DNA from: Gillisia hiemivivida
Lineage (GTDB): Bacteria > Bacteroidota > Bacteroidia > Flavobacteriales > Flavobacteriaceae
Assembly: GCF_007997295.1 (NCBI RefSeq)
Contig: NZ_VORY01000006.1
Coordinates: forward strand, 62,001 to 126,000
DNA length: 64,000 bases
Direction of reading: 5' to 3'
Both the position numbers and the translations under genes were made by a program. Every line of letters begins with the position of its first letter. The first letter of the stretch is position 1. The notes beneath the pieces were generated by a model that did no database searches, was not told the DNA's origin, and saw nothing but the letters and a program-made list of their open reading frames with translations. Positions 43,975-52,086 of this stretch are shown here, piece by piece.

Positions 43975-45297
43975 TTAATGATTAAGCCTTTCAATAATCA
44001 TTGAAGAAAAATAGTTTACTCCTGTTTTGATGCATTCTTCATCTACTTCAAAGTTAGGAGTGTGCGGCATAGCAACAATACCTTTCTCAGGATTTGATCC
44101 ACCTAAAAAGTAATAGACACCTGGCACAGTTTTCTGAAAATATGCGAAATCATCACTAAATTGAAGTGGGGGGACCCCATATAAGGGTATAACACTTTGT
44201 TTTCCATATATACTAGAAATACTTTTCATAGTTTCATTGGTCAATTCTTCGTCATTCATAGGTGTTTCCATAACAGGCAACCCTTTCTGAAGATTAAACC
44301 GAACAGAAAGTAATTCTTTAGAATACTTAGAAGTTTCAATTTTGTTTTTAATCAAGGCTAAAAACGAATTCATTTTTTCCTTATCACTAGCATTAAGTAA
44401 TACTCTTATTTTCAATGTATCGTTAGATTTTTTAACATCAAAATAGAGCTTATCCATCAATGCGGTATAATCTTTATAAATTGTATTTGGATTAGTTACT
44501 CCTAACTCAGGGCTAAATAAATTGTTATTATCCCAAAATTCAGCGTTTGGACCATATGTTTGAGCATTGGTCATCAATTCTTTTGTAAAATCGACTAAAG
44601 AGTCTTGATTATTAGACGCTTTATATTCTAATTCAACAACCGTTAAATGAGCAAATACATTTGCTGATTTAGTGGCTATAGTACCAACAGGGTATGGAGA
44701 CACATGCAGCCCATATATTTCATCAGGTTTAATCAGATTAAATAATCCATCTGCAATCATTGCTTTTGCACCTTTATTAAGTTCTTCCGCAGGTTGAAAA
44801 ATAAAATAGATGGTACCTTCTAATTTTTCCTTTTGGTTTGCCAAAACATTGGCGATTCCCATTCCTATGGTAGTATGTACATCATGACCGCAAATATGCC
44901 TTACACCTTCATTTTTTGATGAAAAATCCACAACATCTGGTATATCTGACGGCATTGCATCAATATCGGCTCTCCAAGCAATTCGTTTCCCAGCTCGACC
45001 AGTATTTAAGATCCCAACGACACCATAGCCTCCCACACCTGTTTTAACTTCGAGTCCTAAGGCTAATAAATAAGCAGCAATCTCTTCTGAAGTTCTTTTT
45101 TCTTTCCCTGACACTTCAGGATTCATGTGAAAGTCTCTACGAATTTTCACAAGACTATCAAAAATCTTTTCTGTGTGCGATTGAACAGATTGATGAATTG
45201 AAGATGGAGTTGTTGCATTTTGACCAAATGTAAACAGCCCATAAAGCAGAAATTGTAAGATTAACGCGGTTCGGATTATTTTTGTAACTAAAGTCAT
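43975..45297 (-). CDS. M20-family amidohydrolase/peptidase, exported
   Basis: This 440-residue protein has a signal peptide (IIRTALILQFLLYGLFTFG). The M20D domain shows VRHICGHDVHTTIGMGIAN (metal His/Asp, about 134-150), FIFQPAEELNKGAKAMI with the catalytic Glu pair, an inserted dimerisation domain (about 215-335) and GVPPLQFSDDFAYFQKTVPG. HTPNFEVDEECI carries the last metal His. Family members hydrolyse N-acyl amino acids or related amides. The signal peptide puts this one in the periplasm. Monocistronic. Confidence 0.9.
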   Translation of the reverse strand: MTLVTKIIRTALILQFLLYGLFTFGQNATTPSSIHQSVQSHTEKIFDSLVKIRRDFHMNPEVSGKEKRTSEEIAAYLLALGLEVKTGVGGYGVVGILNTGRAGKRIAWRADIDAMPSDIPDVVDFSSKNEGVRHICGHDVHTTIGMGIANVLANQKEKLEGTIYFIFQPAEELNKGAKAMIADGLFNLIKPDEIYGLHVSPYPVGTIATKSANVFAHLTVVELEYKASNNQDSLVDFTKELMTNAQTYGPNAEFWDNNNLFSPELGVTNPNTIYKDYTALMDKLYFDVKKSNDTLKIRVLLNASDKEKMNSFLALIKNKIETSKYSKELLSVRFNLQKGLPVMETPMNDEELTNETMKSISSIYGKQSVIPLYGVPPLQFSDDFAYFQKTVPGVYYFLGGSNPEKGIVAMPHTPNFEVDEECIKTGVNYFSSMIIERLNH

Positions 45298-45471
45298 TTT
45301 TTTATTGTTTAAATTAATACTGGTGCAATATCCGTTTAACCTTCTTCTCTAAATAGTCATTTTTGCCAGAGTATCGTAACGGGGAGTTGAACTGTAATCA
45401 ACCGTCCTATTTATACATCTATTTCTTGAAATGAATTATTTTTGTTGGCCTCACGATAAATTTTTAGCCTC

Positions 45472-45583
45472 CTGAATTCGTAATAGAAAGCTTAACTAGA
45501 TGATTGAACTAAGGTTCTATTTTAGGAGTGCTAGTCTTAGCAACGATTTGTCCGTGATTGATTCTGTAGAATGTATTGCGATA
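45472..45583 (-). pseudogene. Relic of a LytTR response-regulator C-terminus
   Basis: The minus strand reads NTFYRINHGQIVAKTSTPKI, EP, a stop, then FNHLVKLSITNS. The intact regulator just upstream has NTFYRINRGQILAKSSIQKM, DPY, then FNHRVKLSISNP. The alignment is gap-free, and TAG stands where the intact gene has a Tyr codon. No other part of a second regulator gene is left. It lies past the hairpin following the intact gene. Confidence 0.85.
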
Positions 45584-45632
45584 CATGAAACACATTTAAA
45601 GGGAGAAAAAAGTATTGCATTCTGACATTTAA

Positions 45633-45672
45633 ATCGAGAACCCAGTCTATAAATTTAGACTGGGTTCTCGAT
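45633..45672 (-). terminator. Perfect 17-bp hairpin after the LytTR gene
   Basis: ATCGAGAACCCAGTCTA pairs perfectly with TAGACTGGGTTCTCGAT across a six-base loop. On the minus strand it is followed by TTTAAATG, a weak T-run. Confidence 0.6.
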
Positions 45673-45726
45673 ATGCAAATTTCTTTGGATAAGAAAATAA
45701 TGAAATCATTCCTTCTTGTTGCCTTC

Positions 45727-46479
45727 CTATGTATTCATCCATTTCTTGAAATCACTGGTCTTTGGTCTGCTAACAATAAATTCTTGGTCGCGTGGATTGG
45801 AAATAGAAAGTTTAACCCGATGATTGAAATAAGGGTCCATTTTCTGAATGGAAGATTTAGCTAAAATTTGCCCACGATTGATTCTATAGAATGTGTTTTG
45901 ATCCAACGAATCAAATAATTCATCCATTGTTTCATCGATAATAAACCGCTTATTTGAAGTCACACCAAAAGTGATGCTATCCTCAGAATAGCAATACAGC
46001 AGTTCTGAAACTTTAATTTGTACAAACCCATTTCCCTCTTTGACCAACAAGCCTTCTCTTTTAGCGGTTGACTGCATACTACCAAGTAGTTGCTTTAATA
46101 TGGAAGGATCGATACCAGTTGGTTTATTGGATTTCAAGAATTTATCCAAAGCATCATTCAAATCATCTTTTTGAATGGGTTTTAACAGATAATCTACACT
46201 ATTCACTTTAAATGCTTGGATAGCGTATTGATCAAAAGCCGTTGTAAATATAATCGGAGCTTCTACCTCTATTTTTTGAAAAATCTCAAAGCTCAATCCA
46301 TCGGCCAGTTGGATGTCCATAAATACCAAATCAAGGGTAGTGTTTTTTTGAAACCATAGTATGGCATCTTCAACGGTATCTATGATATCCAACAATTCAT
46401 AATCGAAAGTACACGCTTTTAGCATGCGTTGTAATTGGCTTGCCGCCCGTGGTTCATCTTCAATTATTAATATTTTCAT
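45727..46479 (-). CDS. LytTR-family response regulator
   Basis: This 250-residue protein has a receiver domain (about 1-118) with acidic residues in IIEDEP, phosphoacceptor Asp55 in VFMDIQLAD, Thr in IIFTTAFDQYAI (about 83), and Lys in YLLKPIQKDDL (about 104). A LytTR DNA-binding domain follows (about 150-248; LLVKEGNGFVQIKVSELLYC, FYRINRGQILAKSSIQKMDP). Its start overlaps the end of the upstream kinase gene by 20 bp, so the two form a translationally coupled pair. Targets unknown; such pairs often control nearby transport or envelope genes. Confidence 0.92.
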   Translation of the reverse strand: MKILIIEDEPRAASQLQRMLKACTFDYELLDIIDTVEDAILWFQKNTTLDLVFMDIQLADGLSFEIFQKIEVEAPIIFTTAFDQYAIQAFKVNSVDYLLKPIQKDDLNDALDKFLKSNKPTGIDPSILKQLLGSMQSTAKREGLLVKEGNGFVQIKVSELLYCYSEDSITFGVTSNKRFIIDETMDELFDSLDQNTFYRINRGQILAKSSIQKMDPYFNHRVKLSISNPRDQEFIVSRPKTSDFKKWMNT

Positions 46480-47545
46480 GGCTATTCTTTTGTTCTGATG
46501 TTTTTAATAAGGGAAGGGAAACAGAAAATTGATTTCCGTCATTTTGTATGTCAACTGACTTACTTGTAATCAGCGCATACCGCTTTTCGATATTTTTAAG
46601 CCCAACCTTAATTGATGGTAGTTGGGTCGATTTTACTTGGATTCTATTATCCACAATAATAGAATCATCTTTGATATTTATATGTACCTCTAGTGGTTTA
46701 GCTTTGGAAATTACATTGTGCTTAATCGCATTTTCCAATAAAAGTTGCAAACTCATTGGCACAATCATAGCATCAAGCGACGCTTTAGGAATATTCCAAT
46801 TCAATTTTAAATTATCTCCAAACCGTTCAGATTGTATGTGGATATATGCTTTGGAAAATTTTAATTCATCTCGAAGCGTAATCAAATTGGCGTTGCCCGA
46901 TTCTAAGAGAAAGCGGTACATATCCGATAGTTTGTCTACAAATTCGGTTGCATTTTCCTTGGAGTTTTGGTCGATGATATCACGTAGCGTATTAAGGGTA
47001 TTAAAGAAAAAGTGCGGTTGGGCCTGATTTCGTAATGCGTCTAATTGTGCTTGTACTACCGCCTGTTTTGATTGTTCTTCTTCCCTAACCGAATTTTTGA
47101 GCCGTATGTTGTAATAAATAGCTTCATATATCGCCATTATCATGGTGGTTATTAAAATACTGATCAACAGCATTTTAATCCTAGGTGCGCCATCAACGTA
47201 ATTAACGCCGGGAATTAATGATATTAGTGTACGACCTATAAAATCTACAAGAAAAACCGTACAAACGATAGCCAGAAAAAACAACGCATTACGCTTTGCA
47301 TCATCACGAAAATCGGGGTATTTTTTTCGTAAAAAAATCATAGTCGCTCTTAATATTAACCAATAGATAATGCCAAGAAATAGCGAAAATCCCCAACTGA
47401 AAGCTGCTTCAACGAAAGAAAGAACCTCATTTGAATAATTGGAAAGGTAGGCCGTAACAAAACTAATAATTAGGACTCCAATTACAGAAAACCAAAAGTC
47501 ATTAAAGCCTATATATTTTATACGTTTCTTCTTGTTGACAAGCAT
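46460..47545 (-). CDS. LytS-type sensor histidine kinase
   Basis: This 361-residue protein has four predicted membrane helices (about 12-140) with short loops and no large sensory domain. A His_kinase region follows: QAQLDALRNQAQPHFFFNTLNTL, with the phospho-acceptor His at about 177. The ATPase domain has MQLLLENAIKHNV (N-box) and LKNIEKRYALI. The sequence between helices 3 and 4 is only about 30 residues, so the signal is probably sensed within the membrane. It is coupled to the LytTR regulator by a 20-bp overlap. Confidence 0.9.
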   Translation of the reverse strand: MLVNKKKRIKYIGFNDFWFSVIGVLIISFVTAYLSNYSNEVLSFVEAAFSWGFSLFLGIIYWLILRATMIFLRKKYPDFRDDAKRNALFFLAIVCTVFLVDFIGRTLISLIPGVNYVDGAPRIKMLLISILITTMIMAIYEAIYYNIRLKNSVREEEQSKQAVVQAQLDALRNQAQPHFFFNTLNTLRDIIDQNSKENATEFVDKLSDMYRFLLESGNANLITLRDELKFSKAYIHIQSERFGDNLKLNWNIPKASLDAMIVPMSLQLLLENAIKHNVISKAKPLEVHINIKDDSIIVDNRIQVKSTQLPSIKVGLKNIEKRYALITSKSVDIQNDGNQFSVSLPLLKTSEQKNSHENINN

Positions 47546-48361
47546 ATTAATTCGATTGTAGTTTAACTAGGTATTATTCCTAAGTTCTTGTTAGTAGCAC
47601 TCAAATTGCACAACGGTTTCTTGATTCATAAGTTTTAAATTTAAGAATAATAAGATTAAGTAGCGGGTCAAATATTTAACCTTTGGCTAGTTTATAAAAT
47701 GACTTTATATTCAATCGTCGTTAAGTGTGGTTGAATTGTAAAATTTGTGTCTTGATTTTTTTGTTTAGCTCACGCGTTACTATTTTATTGGAGTTCGTGA
47801 AGCTCCTAAAGTCGATTTCTTTTTTCATCAAGGAAAAAAGATAATAATTAAACATTAATAGTAACGATTTCTAATCTCGGTTCTTAATTCTTATTAAGCA
47901 GCTGAAATCAAAAAAGGATGAATTAGAATACAATTAGAGCAAGTGCTTAGAAATTATCTCATAGAGTAATTTTAAGCTGTTGCGGCAAACTCACGAGAAT
48001 CGCGTAGAAAAAAATCTTGCAGGATTATTATCGAATACGCGATTTTTAAATGAATCTAAAAGCTTAGCTTTTTTTTGGATCTGGCAATGCGGTTGGTCCC
48101 GAAGCTTCGGGAGTGTTTTAAAAATGATTGCATCTGCAATTATATTTTAAATAAACAATAAGCATCCCGAGTAATCGGGAGCAGCGGCAATTTTATGCAT
48201 CGGCTACGGGTCAGCAAAGGCGCCACGGCAAATTAAGTGAGATATTTTACATAGTATAAATTATAGCTATCAAATATTCAAGAACATTCCAGTAAAACGG
48301 CTTTGACATAATATTTCGATATAGTATAGTAGGGATTATATCAAAACCTCGTAAAACCTTG
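47546..48361. other. Long gene-free stretch (816 bp)
   Basis: No coding sequence recognised. It holds a 10-bp inverted repeat CGTTACTATT / AATAGTAACG (47775-47784 and 47857-47866) and two GC-rich hairpins, CCCGAAGCTTCGGG (about 48099-48112) and CCCGAGTAATCGGG (about 48166-48179). An unusually GC-rich patch near 48190-48230 contrasts with its surroundings. A decayed element is possible but not shown. Confidence 0.45.
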
Positions 48362-48402
48362 TTTTAAATATGAATCAGCCACCGGCTAATCAATATTTAA
48401 AA
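48362..48402. repeat. Palindromic repeat family D, copy 3
   Basis: 41 bp: TTTTAAATATG, AATCAGCCACCGGCTAATC, AATATTTAAAA. Against copy 2, T-to-A in the left arm is matched by A-to-T in the right arm, so pairing is kept. CCTTG before and GTGTACTATAAT after are shared flanks. Confidence 0.85.
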
Positions 48403-48734
48403 GTGTACTATAATTTATATTATGTAAAACAGAATATTTAGAAGTTCCATTTCTCCTTTTTTTTTAGCCGGTTTAAAGAAAATGATTAAACAGTAACTTT
48501 CTGAAGTTCTTCCACTTCACTGTAATATTAATGAAAAAGCTTGCTGAACCCTATTTGTAAAATTTGGAATACATATAATCTCTTTAGCTTTTAATTTTAA
48601 AGTTGACACATAACCCTTAATTTCCAACTTTCTCTTTCAAACTAACCTCAGTCCATTTTTTTTTCTTCTAAATACTTCAGACTTTAAGCGCTTTGAGTTC
48701 TGTGTTTTTATAATCAATGAGTTATTTTTGCCCG

Positions 48735-49949
48735 ATGCAAAAAAATATCAGGACTTCGCAATTTGAATTTGTGGCGCTTATGGCGTCCCTTATGTCTGTG
48801 GTGGCATTAGCGATCGATGCCTTATTGCCTGCTCTGGATATTATTGGGATTTCAATTGGGACTGTAAAAATCGTAGATAACCAATTGCTTATCACGATGA
48901 TCTTTCTTGGTCTTGGATTTGGTCCTTTGGTTTTTGGCCCTCTTTCAGACAGTTTAGGGAGAAAACCAGTGGTATACATGGGTTTTGCCCTATTTATCCT
49001 TGCTAGTTTTATCTGTGTAAATTCAACAAGTTTAGAAATGATGGTGGCAGGACGGATCTTGCAGGGAATTGGCCTTTCTGCTCCCAGAACAATGAGTATT
49101 GCTATTATTCGCGATATGTACAGCGGAGACCATATGGCGCGTATCATGTCTTTTGTAACCGTTATTTTTATATTGGTTCCTGTGGTTGCTCCGGCTTTGG
49201 GTAAATTTGTTCTTGATTACTACAACTGGCATGGGATCTTCTATATTCAGGTACTCATCAGTATTTTAGTTTCGTGGTGGTTTTGGAAACGACAACCCGA
49301 GACTTTATCAATTCAAAACAAAAAAAGATTTTCTAAAAAGGGTTTTATAGGTGAATTTAAAGAACTGATAAAATATAAAAGGACCATTGGTTTTACCGTT
49401 ATTGCCGGATTTATTACCGGATCTTTTATGGTTTACCTAAGCAGTTCACAGCAAATATTTCAGAATCAATATAATTTGAAGGAAGAGTTTCCATTCATTT
49501 TTGCAGGACTAGCAATATCTATAGGTTCGGCTGTTTTCCTCAATGGGATTTTGGTTATAAAGTATGGGATGGAAAAGTTGATCACAATAGCCTTGGTTTC
49601 ATTTTTCGTGATCTCGGCGACATATATTGCCTTATTTTATAATACCCCGAATCCCGATGTTCGTATTTTGTTCTTGTTTTTTGCACTGCAATTTTTTAGT
49701 ATTGGTTTTCTCTTCGGAAATCTACGCGCAATGGCTATGGAACCTGTGGGGCATATTGCCGGGATTGCTGCTGCCATTACCGGCTTTATTTCCACTATAA
49801 TGGCAGTTCCTATCAGTATCTTTATTGGAAGGTTTATTTCTGAAACAGCTTTGCCACTGTTTATTGGTTTTTCAATATGCGCGGCCTTGTCAATTGGTTT
49901 GCTTATTTACTTAAAATCAGATGAGATACCAACCACCGTAACTCCCTGA
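48735..49949 (+). CDS. Bcr/CflA-type multidrug MFS transporter
   Basis: This protein has 404 residues from ATG 48735. An in-frame ATG at 48717 adds six residues, but a TAnnTTTG-like box (48723-48730) overlaps them. It has twelve predicted helices. VALAIDALLPALDIIG with the conserved Asp in helix 1, FGPLSDSLGRKPVVYMG (loop 2-3 motif A, about 65-81) and QGIGLSAPRTMSIAIIRDMYSG (motif C region) are characteristic of the DHA1 Bcr/CflA group. MEPVGHIAGIAAAITGF is in helix 10-11. It is expected to be a proton-coupled drug exporter. Confidence 0.88.
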   Translation: MQKNIRTSQFEFVALMASLMSVVALAIDALLPALDIIGISIGTVKIVDNQLLITMIFLGLGFGPLVFGPLSDSLGRKPVVYMGFALFILASFICVNSTSLEMMVAGRILQGIGLSAPRTMSIAIIRDMYSGDHMARIMSFVTVIFILVPVVAPALGKFVLDYYNWHGIFYIQVLISILVSWWFWKRQPETLSIQNKKRFSKKGFIGEFKELIKYKRTIGFTVIAGFITGSFMVYLSSSQQIFQNQYNLKEEFPFIFAGLAISIGSAVFLNGILVIKYGMEKLITIALVSFFVISATYIALFYNTPNPDVRILFLFFALQFFSIGFLFGNLRAMAMEPVGHIAGIAAAITGFISTIMAVPISIFIGRFISETALPLFIGFSICAALSIGLLIYLKSDEIPTTVTP

Positions 49950-50005
49950 AAAACAATAGTATAACCGATATTTAACAGAACAATAATTGCAAGCAGTTAG
50001 CAAAC

Positions 50006-50087
50006 CTACTTTTTAATAATCCTGGATTTATCAGTTAAACCCTTAACTTCTATATTAGGCTTCCCATATACAGACACCTTACTTTTC
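50006..50087 (-). pseudogene. Relic of a DUF2807 protein C-terminus
   Basis: The minus strand reads KSKVSVYGKPNIEVKGLT, DKSRIIKK, stop at 50006-50008. The intact DUF2807 protein at 51006-51833 ends KSKVFVYGNPEIDLKGLT, NSSRIIKK, stop. About 27 codons survive. The relic overlaps the last bases of the upstream 121-residue gene in a different frame, implying a deletion that joined the two. Confidence 0.85.
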
Positions 50088-50444
50088 TTCTACAACGGCT
50101 ATTGGTTGTATTTCGCTTTTAACAAGTCTATAAATTTTTAATTGCGGCCGCGTTAATATATTTTTCATTTCTATAGTTTCTCTTGCCTGCATTCTATAGA
50201 GCATGTCAAGTTTATCTTTTGCTGTATACCTTTTTTCAATTTTAGCACGTTTAATCAAGAATTCTTCGATCTTCTTTTCAAATAGCACAAATTGATTTGC
50301 ATCTAATGATAATTGTTTATTATATTCCTTGGTTATTCGTTCTGCTTCGGCATCATGCGATTCGGTATTTTTTTGCGTATAAACGTCCTGTGCAGATAAT
50401 ACACTGCTAAACATGATTGCCAGAATTAATAGTATTTTTTTCAT
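50079..50444 (-). CDS. Hypothetical exported helical protein
   Basis: This 121-residue protein has a clear signal peptide (MKKILLILAIMFSSVLSAQ). The mature part is helical and charged (AERITKEYNKQLSLDANQF, LFEKKIEEFLIKRAKIEKRY, LDMLYRMQARETIEMKNIL). The layout resembles Spy-like or periplasmic helical-hairpin proteins but I cannot assign a family. Its last codons (VVEEK) run into the DUF2807 relic, so the natural C-terminus could be altered. Confidence 0.65.
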   Translation of the reverse strand: MKKILLILAIMFSSVLSAQDVYTQKNTESHDAEAERITKEYNKQLSLDANQFVLFEKKIEEFLIKRAKIEKRYTAKDKLDMLYRMQARETIEMKNILTRPQLKIYRLVKSEIQPIAVVEEK

Positions 50445-50599
50445 AATTATAGTATTGACCTTAATATAATAGTAAATCCAATAGTTATCAAATTCTTTAA
50501 ATAATTTTTAGGAGTTTTATTGAAAAACTAACATACTTTAAGAAAAATTCTTTAAAACACTCAGTTTCAACTGTAATTTCAAAATCATAATTATTTTTT

Positions 50600-50745
50600 C
50601 TGTATGTCCGCTTTAGTTCCAGTAAATAGTTTTTTATTAATTAATTACAGGTTGTTACCGTCATGCTGTCCCGAGACTTCGGGACTGGGTGACGCGACCA
50701 TTTCAGATAGGATAATTTGGCAACTGGACTCTAAACGGATATACA
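50600..50745 (+). mobile_element. MITE copy 3
   Basis: A 146-bp element, same length and ends as copy 2 (CTGTATGTCCG to CGGATATACA). Flanks ATTATTTTTT (50590-50599) and ATTTATTTTT (50746-50755) are an imperfect 10-bp duplication (8 of 10). It sits upstream of the minus-strand hypothetical gene at 50079-50444, 155 bp from its start. Confidence 0.85.
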
Positions 50746-51005
50746 ATTTATTTTTCAATTCTATTTCTATAAGTGAGAATGGCTTTTCTCTCTTAACGCT
50801 CCACCTCTATTTCAACAGAAGCGATCCAAATAAATGCTTGTTCAATTGCTGGGATTAATTTTTGTAAAAATCTTAAGAAATCGCTGTTGTAATGTTTTGT
50901 CTTATCTAATGCCCCTATCTTTTAAGAAAACGATTATCTAGAAATTTTGGAGACTTTAGCTTAAGCATCTATTCTATAATAAACTTGTTTATTATAGCAG
51001 AAATT

Positions 51006-51833
51006 TTACTTTTTTATTATTCTGGAACTATTAGTGAGTCCTTTCAAATCAATCTCCGGATTGCCATACACAAATACCTTACTTTTTCCTTCGGCATTTA
51101 TAACTAAATTTTTAGTTGCACGAATATAAATATCGGTGTTGTTGGAAGCATTTAGGATCGCTGTCCTAGCTTTCATTTTCTTGGCTTTCAATTCGGCTGA
51201 ATTTTTTAAGTTAAAAACGGCATCATTCACTTTACCATCCATGTCTAACTGTGCCGACTTTGATAATTGTGCGCTTAAGTTGTTAGCATCAAGCTTTAGC
51301 TTTAGATCTGACCGATCACTAATATTCACAGTAACATCCTTAGATTGCATATTGATTTTACCTCCTGAATTCTTATTTAAAACAATGCTTCCTTCCTTGG
51401 ACTCTATATCGAGATCGAACTTTGTAGATTGATTTCCTGTAAAACTAAAAAAATCTGACGATAGAGTTCCTTGAGTTTCAAGTTCTGCGTCATCATTCAA
51501 TATAATAGTTGAAATTCCTTTTACACTCAAAATAATCTCTAATTTTTTACTTCCAGTAATCTTTGCCGTGGTATGTAATTTGAGAACCCCATTCTCAACC
51601 TCTATACTTACTACATCTGCAAGGTTTTGATCTGTAGTAAGTACATAACCGTTCTTTTTACTTTGTAAAAGAGTAACTTTTAAATTATTGTTGATCTCTA
51701 AAGCACTGAATTCCTTGTCTATAGAATTACTTACAGAAATGACTTCCTTATCCCCTTTAATTTTTTCCTTTTTTTGAGCTACACTTAAATAAGCTAGACA
51801 AACAAAGAATATAAAGCATAATTGTTTTTTCAT
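51006..51833 (-). CDS. DUF2807 (GIN domain) exported protein
   Basis: This 275-residue protein has a signal peptide (QLCFIFFVCLAYLSVAQ). DUF2807 follows: FSALEINNNLKVTLLQSKKN at the domain start, LEIILSVKGISTIILNDDAELETQG, and many short beta strands with repeated Ser/Asp/Asn turns ending AEGKSKVFVYGNPEID. Such right-handed beta-helices form the head of surface or periplasmic proteins of unknown ligand. A 27-codon relic of a second copy lies 1 kb downstream. Monocistronic. Confidence 0.88.
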   Translation of the reverse strand: MKKQLCFIFFVCLAYLSVAQKKEKIKGDKEVISVSNSIDKEFSALEINNNLKVTLLQSKKNGYVLTTDQNLADVVSIEVENGVLKLHTTAKITGSKKLEIILSVKGISTIILNDDAELETQGTLSSDFFSFTGNQSTKFDLDIESKEGSIVLNKNSGGKINMQSKDVTVNISDRSDLKLKLDANNLSAQLSKSAQLDMDGKVNDAVFNLKNSAELKAKKMKARTAILNASNNTDIYIRATKNLVINAEGKSKVFVYGNPEIDLKGLTNSSRIIKK

Positions 51834-52086
51834 GATTTCTTATATTGAAGAACCGTAGAAATAAACTCTCAAAATCTAGTGTTTACTTCATCGCCTTTTA
51901 TAAATATACGACACAAGAACCTGTTTTTTAACAGTTTGTGACTATTATTTATTAATTAAGAAATAAAAAAAGCAATTTTAAAGCAGATAAGATTCTCCTA
52001 AAAATTCTTTAAAAATAGAAGCCCCCTCCCCTCTTCTGTACTAAATATTGTAATTTCCCGCTGACTAAAAATCTAAGATTTTATAT

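Noticed and set aside
45673-45864. Plus-strand open frame over the LytTR gene end
   Set aside because: Shadow of the LytTR coding sequence on the other strand and the adjoining hairpin.
47546-48361. Prophage or integrative-element remnant
   Set aside because: No integrase, att duplication or tRNA seen; only short inverted repeats and a local GC change.
50604-50858. 84-residue open frame near MITE copy 3
   Set aside because: It consists largely of MITE sequence and has no independent support.
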